Of a DNA stretch of 36,578 bases, positions 16,359 through 24,159 are shown piece by piece (position 1 is the stretch's first letter; the number at the start of each line of letters is the position of its first letter). The notes under the pieces are model-generated. The model saw only the letters and a list, made by a program, of their open reading frames with translations, was not told where the DNA came from and did not search any database. Position numbers and translations under genes: made by a program. This stretch comes from Planctomycetota bacterium (GTDB lineage Bacteria > Planctomycetota > JACOTG01). The stretch lies in the NCBI GenBank assembly GCA_016178505.1, contig JACOTG010000057.1, positions 1-36,578 on the forward strand. The letters are read 5' to 3'.

Positions 16359-17651
16359 CTAGAGATCTGGTAGGAGATGACCGAGCTTTTCCTTCTTTGC
16401 TCGGAGATAGCGGCGATTCTCGCTGGTGGGCACGGGTGTCAGGGGAACGCGCTCGACGATGTCGAGGCCGTAGCCCTGGAGCGCGGAGTACTTCTTCGGG
16501 TTGTTGGTGAGGAGCCGCATCTCCTGAATCCCGAGGTGGCTGAGGATTTGAGCTCCGATCCCGTAGTCGCGCTCGTCCGGCTTGAACCCAAGTCGCGTGT
16601 TGGCGTCGACCGTGTCGAGTCCATGTTCGTCTTGAAGCACGTACGCCCGCATCTTGTTCTCGAGGCCGATGCCTCGGCCCTCTTGTCGCATGTACAAGAA
16701 CACGCCTCGGCCGGCCGCTGCGATCTGCTTCATCGCCATTTCTTTCTGGGCACCGCAATCGCATCGCGTCGATCCGAAGACGTCGCCGGTGAGGCACTCG
16801 GAGTGCACGCGCACGAGAATCGGCTCGGCGATTCGCGGGAACGCCCGGTCGTCCGGGGGAACCGGGACGCCGAGCGTCAGAGCCAAATGCTCGACGTGAT
16901 CGATGAGCGAGCGGTAAAGATGGAGGTCGAACGTCGCGTGCGCGGTCGGCAGCTTGACGGAAACGACACGTTCGACGAGGCGTTCGGTCTGGCTTCGATA
17001 CCGAATGAGCTCGGCAACCGTGCACATCTTCAAGTTGTGTTTCTTGATCACGGTCACGAGGTCGGGAACTCGAGCCATCGTGCCGTCGTCGTTCATCACT
17101 TCGCAAATGAGACCAGCGGGCTTCAATCCAGCGAGGCGAGCCAGATCAACCGATGCTTCAGTTTGGCCTGGGCGAACCAGCACGCCTCCGGAACGGGCGC
17201 GTAGGGCGCTGACGTGTCCTCCCCAAACCAGATCGGACGCCCGGCAGTCGTCGTGGATGGCGGTGAGGATCGTTTTCGCCCGATCCGCCGCGGACGTGCC
17301 GGTCGTGATGCCTTCTCGCGCGTCGATCGCAACCGTGAATGCCGTTCCGGTCTTTGGCTGATTGTGCACGGACTGCAAGGGAAGATTCAAAGTATCGACC
17401 TTGTCCGGCGGCAGTGCCAGGCACAGGATCCCACGGCCGCGCGTCACCATGAAATTGATGATCTCGGGAGTGACCTTCTCGGCCGCGATGGTGAAGTCGC
17501 CCTCGTTTTCTCGGTCAGGATCGTCCACGACGACGACGATCCGGCCCGCGCGCAGCTCCTCGAGGATCTCTGGGATTGGCGAGAATGGACCAGACGGTTG
17601 CGGAGATCGCATCGACTTTGGCCCTAGCGACTTGATTGGAGTGCGCCCCAT
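16359..17651 (-). CDS. ribBA: Bifunctional DHBP synthase / GTP cyclohydrolase II
   Basis: The 430-residue enzyme supplies both precursors of riboflavin. The N-terminal half makes 3,4-dihydroxy-2-butanone 4-phosphate from ribulose 5-phosphate; the C-terminal half opens GTP. The RibB domain (about residues 20-220) has [17 protein letters not shown] and [13 protein letters not shown]. The RibA domain (about 225-425) has the zinc site [19 protein letters not shown], then [20 protein letters not shown] and [17 protein letters not shown]. Two RibB motifs deviate: the usual RPGHxFPLRA is [10 protein letters not shown], and the usual RxGHTEA, whose His binds the metal, is RPGQTEA. RibB activity may therefore be altered; RibA looks intact. 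ATG at 17651 is used; an in-frame GTG at 17672 is possible and neither has a strong ribosome site. No FMN riboswitch is visible upstream. Confidence 0.95.
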   Translation of the reverse strand: MGRTPIKSLGPKSMRSPQPSGPFSPIPEILEELRAGRIVVVVDDPDRENEGDFTIAAEKVTPEIINFMVTRGRGILCLALPPDKVDTLNLPLQSVHNQPKTGTAFTVAIDAREGITTGTSAADRAKTILTAIHDDCRASDLVWGGHVSALRARSGGVLVRPGQTEASVDLARLAGLKPAGLICEVMNDDGTMARVPDLVTVIKKHNLKMCTVAELIRYRSQTERLVERVVSVKLPTAHATFDLHLYRSLIDHVEHLALTLGVPVPPDDRAFPRIAEPILVRVHSECLTGDVFGSTRCDCGAQKEMAMKQIAAAGRGVFLYMRQEGRGIGLENKMRAYVLQDEHGLDTVDANTRLGFKPDERDYGIGAQILSHLGIQEMRLLTNNPKKYSALQGYGLDIVERVPLTPVPTSENRRYLRAKKEKLGHLLPDL

Positions 17652-17769
17652 GGAAGGGTTGGAACCTATCACGACGTCGAGGGAGGTGTCAACGAACCGT
17701 AAACGGACAAAGGCCCGAGCGGCTCGGAGTCGAACAGGTCGTGATTTCGCGCCCCGGACTTCTTATCGA

Positions 17770-17952
17770 TTATTGATCGTAGGTCGCCAGGCGTAGAAGC
17801 GGTCGCGACCGCAACCGGACGGTGCCTTGAATTGCCATGCGGCCGCCCTCGACGGCGATCGACGCGAGCACGGTCAAGAATCGGAAGTAGATTCCGACGA
17901 TCCCCACCACGCCTAGAACGAGGGCTGCAAGTACAAAGAACATGAATTTCAT
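17770..17952 (-). CDS. Small single-span membrane protein
   Basis: This encodes 60 residues: a long hydrophobic helix (about residues 3-35, FFVLAALVLGVVGIVGIYF) and a basic cytoplasmic-type tail (TVRLRSRPLLRLATYDQ). ATG at 17952 follows CAGGGGCC, and a good promoter candidate lies 65-95 nt upstream, which supports a real gene. It precedes ribBA on the same strand with a 118-nt gap, so they may share a transcript. No family recognised. Confidence 0.45.
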   Translation of the reverse strand: MKFMFFVLAALVLGVVGIVGIYFRFLTVLASIAVEGGRMAIQGTVRLRSRPLLRLATYDQ

Positions 17953-18017
17953 TGGTGGCCCCTGCGTGCGCCTTTTGCGTTCCTAGATATCCCGCGAATA
18001 CGACCCCTTGAACGGCC

Positions 18018-18048
18018 TATAGTGGGGGCAATGGCTGGGTTTTGTCAA
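18018..18048 (-). promoter_or_regulatory. Candidate promoter for the small membrane protein (and possibly ribBA)
   Basis: On the minus strand a perfect -35 TTGACA (18048-18043) is followed after 18-19 nt by CACTATA (about 18024-18018). Transcription would start near 18010 and give a leader of about 55 nt. Confidence 0.5.
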
Positions 18049-18096
18049 CACGCCGTCGTTTCTTTGAGAGAACTTTTTGCGCGCCGCCTCAAGTAC

Positions 18097-18129
18097 ATCA
18101 TAAGCTACTTGTAATAAGTAGTTTATGAT
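18097..18129. repeat. AT-rich 14-bp inverted repeat downstream of thiE
   Basis: ATCATAAGCTACTT (18097-18110) and AAGTAGTTTATGAT (18116-18129) form a 14-bp stem (one G-T pair) around the loop GTAAT. It starts 12 nt after the thiE stop. There is no T-tract on either strand, so a standard terminator is doubtful. Its low GC content stands out in this genome. It could be a factor-dependent end, an mRNA-stabilising hairpin or a regulator site. Confidence 0.7.
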
Positions 18130-18140
18130 CTCGACCGGCG

Positions 18141-18830
18141 CTAGCGAAGCGAACGGTGTCGATCGAGAGCTGCCTGCATCGCTTGTGCGATGGTTCGTGC
18201 GTCGCCGCTCGACATGAGGGCTTCGCAGACCGCGACACCGTGAACTCCGGTCCTTGCAAGCGTCTCGATGTTCTCGACGTTGACGCCGCCGATTGCAAGG
18301 CAGGGTATTTTGACGGCATGCACGATCGTCGACAGCCATTCCGCTCCTCGGGGGGCCGAGACTCGTTTCGTACGGCTTTCGAAAACGGGACCGACGCCGA
18401 GGTAATCGGCGCCTGCGCGTTCCGCACCGATCGCTTCTTCGAGCGAGTGCGCGGTGGCTCCGATGATGGCGTCGCGGCCCAGTAATTGTCGGGCCCGGAA
18501 AACGGTTTCGTCCTCGGCACCCAGATGGACTCCAGATGCTCGACTCGCGGCAACGAGACCCACTCGGTCGTTCACGATCAACGGCACGCGCTGATTCCGG
18601 AGCGCCTCACGAAGTTCCTCCGCGAGGCTGACGAACTCTCGGTCGGTTGCGTCCTTCTCGCGAAGCTGAACCGCACCAACCCCGGCCTCGGCGAGCCGCC
18701 GTACCCTCTCGCTGAGCGAATCGACGCACGCGCTTCGGGTCGCGATCAAGTAGACCCGCCGGTTCCCCGGTTCGAGAAACGCGCGACGTTCGCGTGGAGT
18801 GAGGCCGTCGTTCACCGACAGATCCCCCAT
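18141..18830 (-). CDS. thiE: Thiamine-phosphate synthase
   Basis: ThiE joins the pyrimidine (HMP-PP) and thiazole (THZ-P) moieties to thiamine phosphate. The 229-residue product has the TIM-barrel motifs in order: GAVQLREKDATDREFVSLA, PLIVNDRVGLVAASRASGVH, DAIIGATAHSLEEA, DYLGVGPVFESRTK and CLAIGGVNVENIE. The N-terminal ~25 residues precede the first strand (RVYLIATRS). ATG at 18830 is chosen because GGAGGGA lies seven nt before it; a second ATG at 18851 lacks such a site. The first codons overlap the end of a small unknown ORF by 19 nt, which suggests coupling if that ORF is real. No TPP riboswitch is visible upstream. Confidence 0.95.
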   Translation of the reverse strand: MGDLSVNDGLTPRERRAFLEPGNRRVYLIATRSACVDSLSERVRRLAEAGVGAVQLREKDATDREFVSLAEELREALRNQRVPLIVNDRVGLVAASRASGVHLGAEDETVFRARQLLGRDAIIGATAHSLEEAIGAERAGADYLGVGPVFESRTKRVSAPRGAEWLSTIVHAVKIPCLAIGGVNVENIETLARTGVHGVAVCEALMSSGDARTIAQAMQAALDRHRSLR

Positions 18831-19189
18831 CGGAAGTCCCTCCGAATCCATGTGAGAAACGCTTCATCGTCGCTTCGAACGAACCGGCCCGTCAGACGGG
18901 ACGTTCGAAGGCGGACTTGCGTCTCGGAGCCAGGGGACAAACGGACCGCGTCACCATGGATGACGAGCCTGTCGGCGGCCGAGCGATCGAACGCGCCCGG
19001 CCCCCCCTTCGCTCGAACTCGAATGCCGGGACGCGGCACGACGGCCACCGTGCGCCCGGCCTTTAAAGCCGATTCGAAACTTCCGATCGTCGAGACACGG
19101 GTCGTTCCGTTCAAGTTGGGGCATTCAGTAACCGCCAGGTAACGCCTAATCCGGCGCCAGGCATTGTCTGAGGATGATGCAGGCGCCAT
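18812..19189 (-). CDS. Unknown small basic protein upstream of thiE
   Basis: The 125-residue open frame ends 19 nt inside the thiE start and reads in the same direction. It has no signal peptide, membrane span or recognised motif. The composition is Arg-rich, with phrases such as GRTVAVVPRPGIRVRAKGG and DDEAFLTWIRRDFRWGICR. ATG at 19189 has a weak upstream AGGGGGC. In GC-rich DNA a frame of this length can arise by chance, so the main support is the stop/start overlap with thiE and the absence of any other use for this stretch. Confidence 0.35.
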   Translation of the reverse strand: MAPASSSDNAWRRIRRYLAVTECPNLNGTTRVSTIGSFESALKAGRTVAVVPRPGIRVRAKGGPGAFDRSAADRLVIHGDAVRLSPGSETQVRLRTSRLTGRFVRSDDEAFLTWIRRDFRWGICR

Positions 19190-19330
19190 CCAGTGCTGCC
19201 CCCTTGACTGTCATATCGGATCAAACAGGAGTATTTTGTGTCATCACTCGACGCGCAGACACGATGGAATGGCGTTTGCGGGATTCCACTGATCTCATGC
19301 TGGAAAGACACAAGTTCCGCCAGCAGGAGA

Positions 19331-19359
19331 TTGAATACCATCGACGAGTTCTTTAGCAT
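19331..19359 (+). promoter_or_regulatory. Candidate promoter of the HEAT-repeat gene
   Basis: TTGAAT (19331-19336) and TAGCAT (19354-19359) are exactly 17 nt apart, about 140 nt before the start codon. The 310-base gap 19190-19499 holds this promoter and the ribosome site; I see no other gene in it. Confidence 0.45.
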
Positions 19360-19499
19360 CGGGAAAAGAAGTGCGTGCGAAGACGGGAATCACACGCCCT
19401 GCAGAGTGAAACCAGTTGTTGCAAGGCAAGACGGTTCTCAACGACTACGATTTCCAACGACTGAGCTGGGAGATGCGGAGTCCTGAAAGGAGGCGGCGC

Positions 19500-21386
19500 A
19501 TGAATCGGTGGCTGACGTCCAGTTTGGCAACGGCGGGTGTACTCATCTTGGGGACCTCGTTGGCCCTTGCCGATCACTGCAACTCTTATCGTGGCCCGGT
19601 GGGACAAGTTCCTCCGACGGGCAGAACACCCAATGACCCGACGGCCGGCGGCGGCGGCGGCACCACACCTGGTGGGACCGGCGGCGGCACGGGCGGCGGA
19701 GTCACCCCCGGCGGCGGCGCTACTGCGGCCCCGCATTCGGGCGGTACGACGGGCCCCGGAGCTCGCACGGGATTGACTCCCGGCTCGCGCGGCAAGAAAG
19801 CTGAGGCGTCGGAAGGATTCGAGCGGTGGGAGTTCTGGTGGGAATACAACAAGGACGCCTTCCTGAACCTGAAGGCCAACCTTGCTTCCCGTACCGTGAT
19901 GTCCGGTTCGAGCGACTTCCTTCTCGGTCGTGAGAACAAAGACGCCGCAACGAACGTGACGAAGCCGTCGGACAAGATGATCAAGTCCGAACTCGTCCCG
20001 TCTCTCCTCAAGGCTGTCGAGGATCCCTACTACCTCGTTCGCGACGCTGCCGTCATGGCGCTCGCGAAGGCCGGAGACAAGAGCGTGCTTCCGGCGATCG
20101 AAAAACGCCTCGCTGATGAGAACCGCGACGTCCAGGAGTCTGCGGTGGTCGCGCTCGGCGTGCTCGGCGAGAAAGACGCCGTCCCGACGCTTCTCCACAT
20201 CCTGAACGAGGACGCGGACGGCAAGAAGCTGCTCAATGCCACCGAGATCCGTCCTGAGCTACGCGCGTTCGCCGCCGTCTCGATCGGGTTGATCGGCGAC
20301 GAGTCGACCATCCCGGCGCTCATTGCGCTCACTCACGCGAAAGAATCGCGCAAAGACGTTCCGGTTGCCGCGACGGTTGCGCTCGGCCTGATGAAGGCAC
20401 AGTCGGCGGTCGGACAGCTCATGGCACTGCTCTCGAATACGGAATCGGACGAGCTCGTTCGTTCGTACGCCGCAACCTCGCTCGGCAAGATTGGCGATCG
20501 CAGCGCGATCCCGGCGCTCGTCGACGCGCTTCGCGACAAGAGTTTCCACGTTTCGCGCTCGGCCGTCGTTGCTCTCGGGCTCCTCGCCGACAAGGATCAG
20601 GACGCCAAGGCCGTCAAGGAATTGTCGGAAGTTCTGGCCAAGGGCACCGACGTCCAGTCTCGCAATTGGGCGTGCATCTCACTCGGCCAGATCGGCGGCG
20701 CGGATTCGAAGAAGGCGCTCCTGAGCGCGCTCGACAAAGAACGCCGATCGCTCCAGGCATTCGCCGCCCTCGGATTGTCGATCTACTACAAGAAGTCGGC
20801 GGATGCGGATGTCCTCGCAGCCCTGCGCACCGCTTTCGCTGATTCGAAAGAGCAGAGCGTGCGCGGCGGACTCGCCATCGCGCTCGGAATCGTTGGCGAC
20901 ACTGAGTCGGAGAAGTCGCTTCTCGAAGTCGTTCGTTCGGACGGCAGCCCAGACCTTCGCGGCTATGCGGCTGTGGCCCTTGGCCTCATGAAGGCGCGAA
21001 GCGCCACGCCGGACATCGAGAACATGCTAAAGGAAAACCAGAACAAGGCGGACCTCGCGCGCTCCTCAGCCATCGCACTTGGCTTGATGGGCGATCGAAA
21101 CGTGATCTCGATTCTCGCCGACGTCCTGAAGAACGCGGACGTGGACGAGGTTCGCGGATCGGCCGCGCTGGCTCTCGGTCAGATCGGCGACGTCACCGCG
21201 ATTCAACCCTTGACTAACCTGATCTCCTCGAAGCCGGGGGCCACGGAGCGCTCGCGCGCGTTCGCAGCGGCTGCGCTCGGCATCATCGGCGAAGATCAGC
21301 CGCTACCGGTTCTCTCGCGCATCACGCGCGACAATAACTACCGCGCCCAGGTGCCGTCGATCCAGACGCTCCTCGGCCTCCTGTAA
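19500..21386 (+). CDS. Secreted HEAT-repeat protein
   Basis: The 628-residue product has a Sec signal peptide (residues 1 to about 24, ending LALA). A Gly/Thr/Pro-rich low-complexity linker (about 45-100) follows, then a Trp-rich segment FERWEFWWEYNKDAFLNLKA. From about residue 160 to the end there are roughly a dozen HEAT/PBS-lyase-type repeats of 30-40 residues. Each centres on phrases such as LVRDAAVMALAKAGDKSVLP, ELRAFAAVSIGLIGDESTIP and EVRGSAALALGQIGDVTAIQ. HEAT solenoids bind other proteins, so a periplasmic or surface scaffold is likely; there is no catalytic motif. AAAGGAGG six nt before ATG 19500 fixes the start. A strong terminator follows. The Trp-rich lead-in recalls planctomycete HEAT-repeat proteins, which is recollection and not a search. 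Confidence 0.9.
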   Translation: MNRWLTSSLATAGVLILGTSLALADHCNSYRGPVGQVPPTGRTPNDPTAGGGGGTTPGGTGGGTGGGVTPGGGATAAPHSGGTTGPGARTGLTPGSRGKKAEASEGFERWEFWWEYNKDAFLNLKANLASRTVMSGSSDFLLGRENKDAATNVTKPSDKMIKSELVPSLLKAVEDPYYLVRDAAVMALAKAGDKSVLPAIEKRLADENRDVQESAVVALGVLGEKDAVPTLLHILNEDADGKKLLNATEIRPELRAFAAVSIGLIGDESTIPALIALTHAKESRKDVPVAATVALGLMKAQSAVGQLMALLSNTESDELVRSYAATSLGKIGDRSAIPALVDALRDKSFHVSRSAVVALGLLADKDQDAKAVKELSEVLAKGTDVQSRNWACISLGQIGGADSKKALLSALDKERRSLQAFAALGLSIYYKKSADADVLAALRTAFADSKEQSVRGGLAIALGIVGDTESEKSLLEVVRSDGSPDLRGYAAVALGLMKARSATPDIENMLKENQNKADLARSSAIALGLMGDRNVISILADVLKNADVDEVRGSAALALGQIGDVTAIQPLTNLISSKPGATERSRAFAAAALGIIGEDQPLPVLSRITRDNNYRAQVPSIQTLLGLL

Positions 21387-21402
21387 AGCTCAGTCGAACA
21401 CC

Positions 21403-21443
21403 AAAGGGCTCCGACGCGCAGGCGTCGGGGCCCTTTCTTTTTC
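21403..21443 (+). terminator. Rho-independent terminator of the HEAT-repeat gene
   Basis: AAAGGGCTCCGACGC (21403-21417) pairs with GCGTCGGGGCCCTTT (21422-21436), 15 bp with one T-G pair and loop GCAG. A T-rich tail (CTTTTTC) follows. It lies 17 nt after the stop codon. Confidence 0.92.
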
Positions 21444-21773
21444 AGAACACGCCGAACGGGTCGACGTGAGACTCAAACCCGACATGCCCTTCAGTGCGGA
21501 TCGCGTTCCCCAACGCGAGTCGCTGCTCGAATTCTGCGCAGAAGAACCGGACACGGGGCACGCGGAACGGTTGAGCGTCGACTCACGCGTAGACGTCGAG
21601 GCGCTGACGCGGGCGATGGAGCATCCGGCCGCCGACGGGCCAAGAGGAGCAAACATCCCGACGCTTTCGCGATGCTCAGGATCCGTCCGCGGAAGGCACA
21701 GTCGTCGAGTCGGCGGGGCTCCCAGCCCGTCGCCTCCGGGAAGCGAGGCGCGGGCGTTCCGGGTGGCCTGGAC
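21444..21773. other. Intergenic region without a supported gene
   Basis: These 330 bases lie between two convergent genes. Open frames exist on both strands but have no ribosome site, no recognisable domain and no consistent codon pattern. I see no repeat or RNA gene. Confidence 0.5.
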
Positions 21774-22421
21774 TCAGTTCTTCTGGCTGTTCGGCGTGTC
21801 GAGGTCGCTGTCGACGATCTTGCGCGGGAGACCGCGCATCGCCTCGCGTACGAATTTTCGGATCGCTTCCTTTTCGGAATCGCGCGCATTGTCCGCCGTC
21901 ACCGGACCTGAAATGTCGATGTAACGATTGCGAAGCTCGCGCGACCAGACCACTTTCCCCGATTTCGAGTGGTAGAGCGAGAACGTGGCTCCCAGCAGGA
22001 TTTGGTTGTGCGAGCGCAGCCATTGTCCATCCCATTGGGTCAGCTCGGCGGTGAGGATCGCGTCCTCATCGAACGAGCCCTTGTATTTCGCCAAGTCGAA
22101 ACTGCGCCGTTCGGCGACGGGTCCGAGCTTTCGATCCACGGTGTCGAATGAGAGCGGCGAGTAGAGTTTCGCCACGAGCGATTGCTTGACCTCGTCCCGC
22201 ACGTCGCGACCGACCGACTCCGATTCCCCTTCTCCGACGCGTACCGGAAGCACGGCGACGTCACGGATGCGAAGCTGCGCAAAGTCCTGCGCTACCTGTT
22301 CGTTGTTGACGACCGCCAGGTTGTCCCGCGGAGCCGTCGCGCAGCCGCTCGTCAACGCGGCGGACGATGCAACGCCGGTTGCTGAAACGAACGCCAGGAG
22401 CCTTCTTCTGATTGCGTGCAT
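21774..22421 (-). CDS. Lipoprotein of unknown function
   Basis: The 215-residue product has a lipoprotein signal peptide with lipobox LTSGC near residues 23-27, so it is probably anchored to a membrane by Cys27. The mature part begins ATAPRDNLAVVNNEQVAQDF. It then has RIRDVAVLPVRVGEGESESV, ILTAELTQWDGQWLRSHNQI and LYHSKSGKVVWSREL. This pattern of a 'VAVLPV' strand and a later 'W-x-x-x-L' strand resembles small lipoproteins of the DUF799/GNA1162-like type that assemble secretion or transport complexes, but the match is by eye. ATG at 22421 follows GAGGGGG; an earlier ATG at 22436 would put that site inside the gene. It lies downstream of aspartokinase on the same strand. Confidence 0.75.
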   Translation of the reverse strand: MHAIRRRLLAFVSATGVASSAALTSGCATAPRDNLAVVNNEQVAQDFAQLRIRDVAVLPVRVGEGESESVGRDVRDEVKQSLVAKLYSPLSFDTVDRKLGPVAERRSFDLAKYKGSFDEDAILTAELTQWDGQWLRSHNQILLGATFSLYHSKSGKVVWSRELRNRYIDISGPVTADNARDSEKEAIRKFVREAMRGLPRKIVDSDLDTPNSQKN

Positions 22422-22530
22422 TTGGATCCCCCTCATCGAAACCGCCCTTGGATCGTCGCAGATCGTCGTGAAACCACCCTCTCAGGCGCCGGAATCTACC
22501 ACAACGACTTCGAACCGGGCAATGGCGTCA

Positions 22531-23937
22531 TCACGACCGACCACGTCGAACGACGCCCGCCAACGGTGCCTTGCGCCGCGAAGCCGGCCTGGCGGCGGCG
22601 GCGACGCACGCGGCGTCGTCGTCGAAGAACTCGCGGTGAAGCGCTTGCACTGCACGGGACACCTCCGACTCCCGAACGAGCGCGCTCAAGTTCGTGCGCG
22701 TCGCTCCTTGCGAGATCATCTCGGCTCCGATCCGTTCGCGTCCGAGAGCACCGAAGAATCGAGCCGGAACGTCTCTTGCTTCGCGAATTCCACTGCCTAT
22801 CGCGGCGACGATCGCATGCCTTCCCTGGACTCGAGCATCAGCAAACCCGCGCAGCTCGCGAATGGCGGCGTCGAGGTTCTCGTCGCTGTCGGTCGTGCAC
22901 GAAACGCTCACTTCGCTCGTCGCGACGAGGTCGATCACGACACGCTGACGATCGAAGACGTCGAAGATCTTGGCGAGGAAACCGTGTTGCATCAACATCC
23001 GGGTGGAGACGACGCTCACGACGGTGATGCCTCGTTTGCACACGATGGCTTTCACCGGTCCATCGGATTTCCGGGCACGCCCGATGATGAGCGTGCCGGG
23101 CTCGGTGGGCGCATGCGTGTTGAGGACGCGGACTGGAATGTTCTTCGAAACTGCCGGCTGAATCGTCGCCGGATGCAGGACTTTCGCACCATAGTACGCC
23201 ACCTCGGAGGCCTCGTCGAACGACAGTTCGGCGATGGACCGTGCGCTCGGAATCAGCTCTGGGTCCGCCGACATCACACCGTTGACGTCGGTCCAGATCT
23301 GGATTTCTTCGACTCCTAGCGAGCTCCCGATGATCGCTGCGGTGTAGTCCGACCCATTGCGCCCGAGCGTCGTGACGTTACCTCGCTCGTCTTTGCCGAT
23401 GTACCCCGTCACGATCAGCAGGCCGCGCCGCCGCTCGCGCAACACCACTTCGGCGATGCGGTCGTACGCCCTATCCAGTGGGCGAGCGCGCCCGAACCCC
23501 GAGTCGGTCACGAGTCCGAGGTCGTAGGCATCGATCGCCGTCGCGGTGATGCCGCTCTTCACGAAAAACGCAGCGAGGATCCGGACTGCCAGCCGCTCGC
23601 CAAACGACATCACGTAGTCGAGGGACCGCGGAGAGAGTTCACCGAGGAGCTGAATACCGCGGAGGATCTCGTCGAGCTCTCTGAATTCCGGATCGATGAG
23701 CGTCGTCGCGAGGTCCAGTTCGCGGAGAACGTCGACGTGTCGCCGACGGATCGCCGCGACGGAAATCGTGCCTCGGAGAGCGGCCCGCGCCGCGCTCTCC
23801 AACGCATCGGTGACGCCGGCTAGCGCAGAAACGACGACAAGGGGCTTGCGGCGCAGGCGAGCTCGGACCAATTCGACGACGGCCCGAATGCTGCCTGCCG
23901 ACCCCACGGAGGTGCCGCCAAACTTCATGACGATCAT
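22531..23937 (-). CDS. lysC: Aspartate kinase
   Basis: Aspartokinase phosphorylates aspartate, the first step toward lysine, threonine, methionine and diaminopimelate. The 468-residue product starts with the ATP/aspartate motif MIVMKFGGTSVGSAGSIRAV. It has SFGERLAVRILAAFF, GRNGSDYTAAIIGSSLG and EASEVAYYGAKVLHPATIQP. Two C-terminal ACT domains follow (about 300-450), where end products bind (ITVVSVVSTRMLMQHGFLA, ATRTNLSALVRE). The length fits the single-function LysC class that lacks homoserine dehydrogenase. ATG at 23937 follows GGGAGTCC; the adjacent GTG one codon upstream is equally possible. It is divergent from the isopropylmalate-synthase-like gene across a 222-nt region with mirror-image -10 boxes. 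Confidence 0.96.
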   Translation of the reverse strand: MIVMKFGGTSVGSAGSIRAVVELVRARLRRKPLVVVSALAGVTDALESAARAALRGTISVAAIRRRHVDVLRELDLATTLIDPEFRELDEILRGIQLLGELSPRSLDYVMSFGERLAVRILAAFFVKSGITATAIDAYDLGLVTDSGFGRARPLDRAYDRIAEVVLRERRRGLLIVTGYIGKDERGNVTTLGRNGSDYTAAIIGSSLGVEEIQIWTDVNGVMSADPELIPSARSIAELSFDEASEVAYYGAKVLHPATIQPAVSKNIPVRVLNTHAPTEPGTLIIGRARKSDGPVKAIVCKRGITVVSVVSTRMLMQHGFLAKIFDVFDRQRVVIDLVATSEVSVSCTTDSDENLDAAIRELRGFADARVQGRHAIVAAIGSGIREARDVPARFFGALGRERIGAEMISQGATRTNLSALVRESEVSRAVQALHREFFDDDAACVAAAARPASRRKAPLAGVVRRGRS

Positions 23938-24029
23938 CACGGACTCCCGGGTGAAGGGCGGATGGACTACGCTCGAAGAATCCCGAGATCGTCACCGCCG
24001 CGGACGCTCTCGGTACGGGCGCAGCGGCT

Positions 24030-24057
24030 ATTCTAGAGGTCGTGAGAGCGAGCGCAA
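24030..24057 (-). promoter_or_regulatory. Candidate lysC promoter
   Basis: On the minus strand TTGCGC (24057-24052) and TAGAAT (24035-24030) are 16 nt apart, about 95 nt before the lysC start. The -10 is one arm of a 10-bp inverted repeat (ATTCTAGAGG 24030-24039, CCTCTAGAAT 24094-24103) whose other arm holds the divergent gene's -10. Confidence 0.4.
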
Positions 24058-24074
24058 GTCGGTGCCGCGCGGAC

Positions 24075-24103
24075 TCGAAATTTGTACGACTCGCCTCTAG
24101 AAT
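24075..24103 (+). promoter_or_regulatory. Candidate promoter of the isopropylmalate-synthase-like gene
   Basis: TCGAAA (24075-24080) and TAGAAT (24098-24103) are 17 nt apart, about 57 nt before the start codon. The spacing is ideal and the -10 is shared with other promoters of the window. Confidence 0.5.
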
Positions 24104-24159
24104 CCGCGCGACGTGCTGTTTCTCTCCACGATGACACGCGGCTGTGAAAGGTCGAGACG

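Noticed and set aside
17652-17769. FMN riboswitch before ribBA
   Set aside because: None of the conserved FMN element blocks are visible on the minus strand.
18831-19200. TPP riboswitch before thiE
   Set aside because: No CTGAGA/ACCTGAT-type blocks with the right spacing on the minus strand.
21466-21924. Plus-strand protein gene after the HEAT-repeat gene
   Set aside because: Start without ribosome site; the second half runs antisense through the lipoprotein gene and has no domain.
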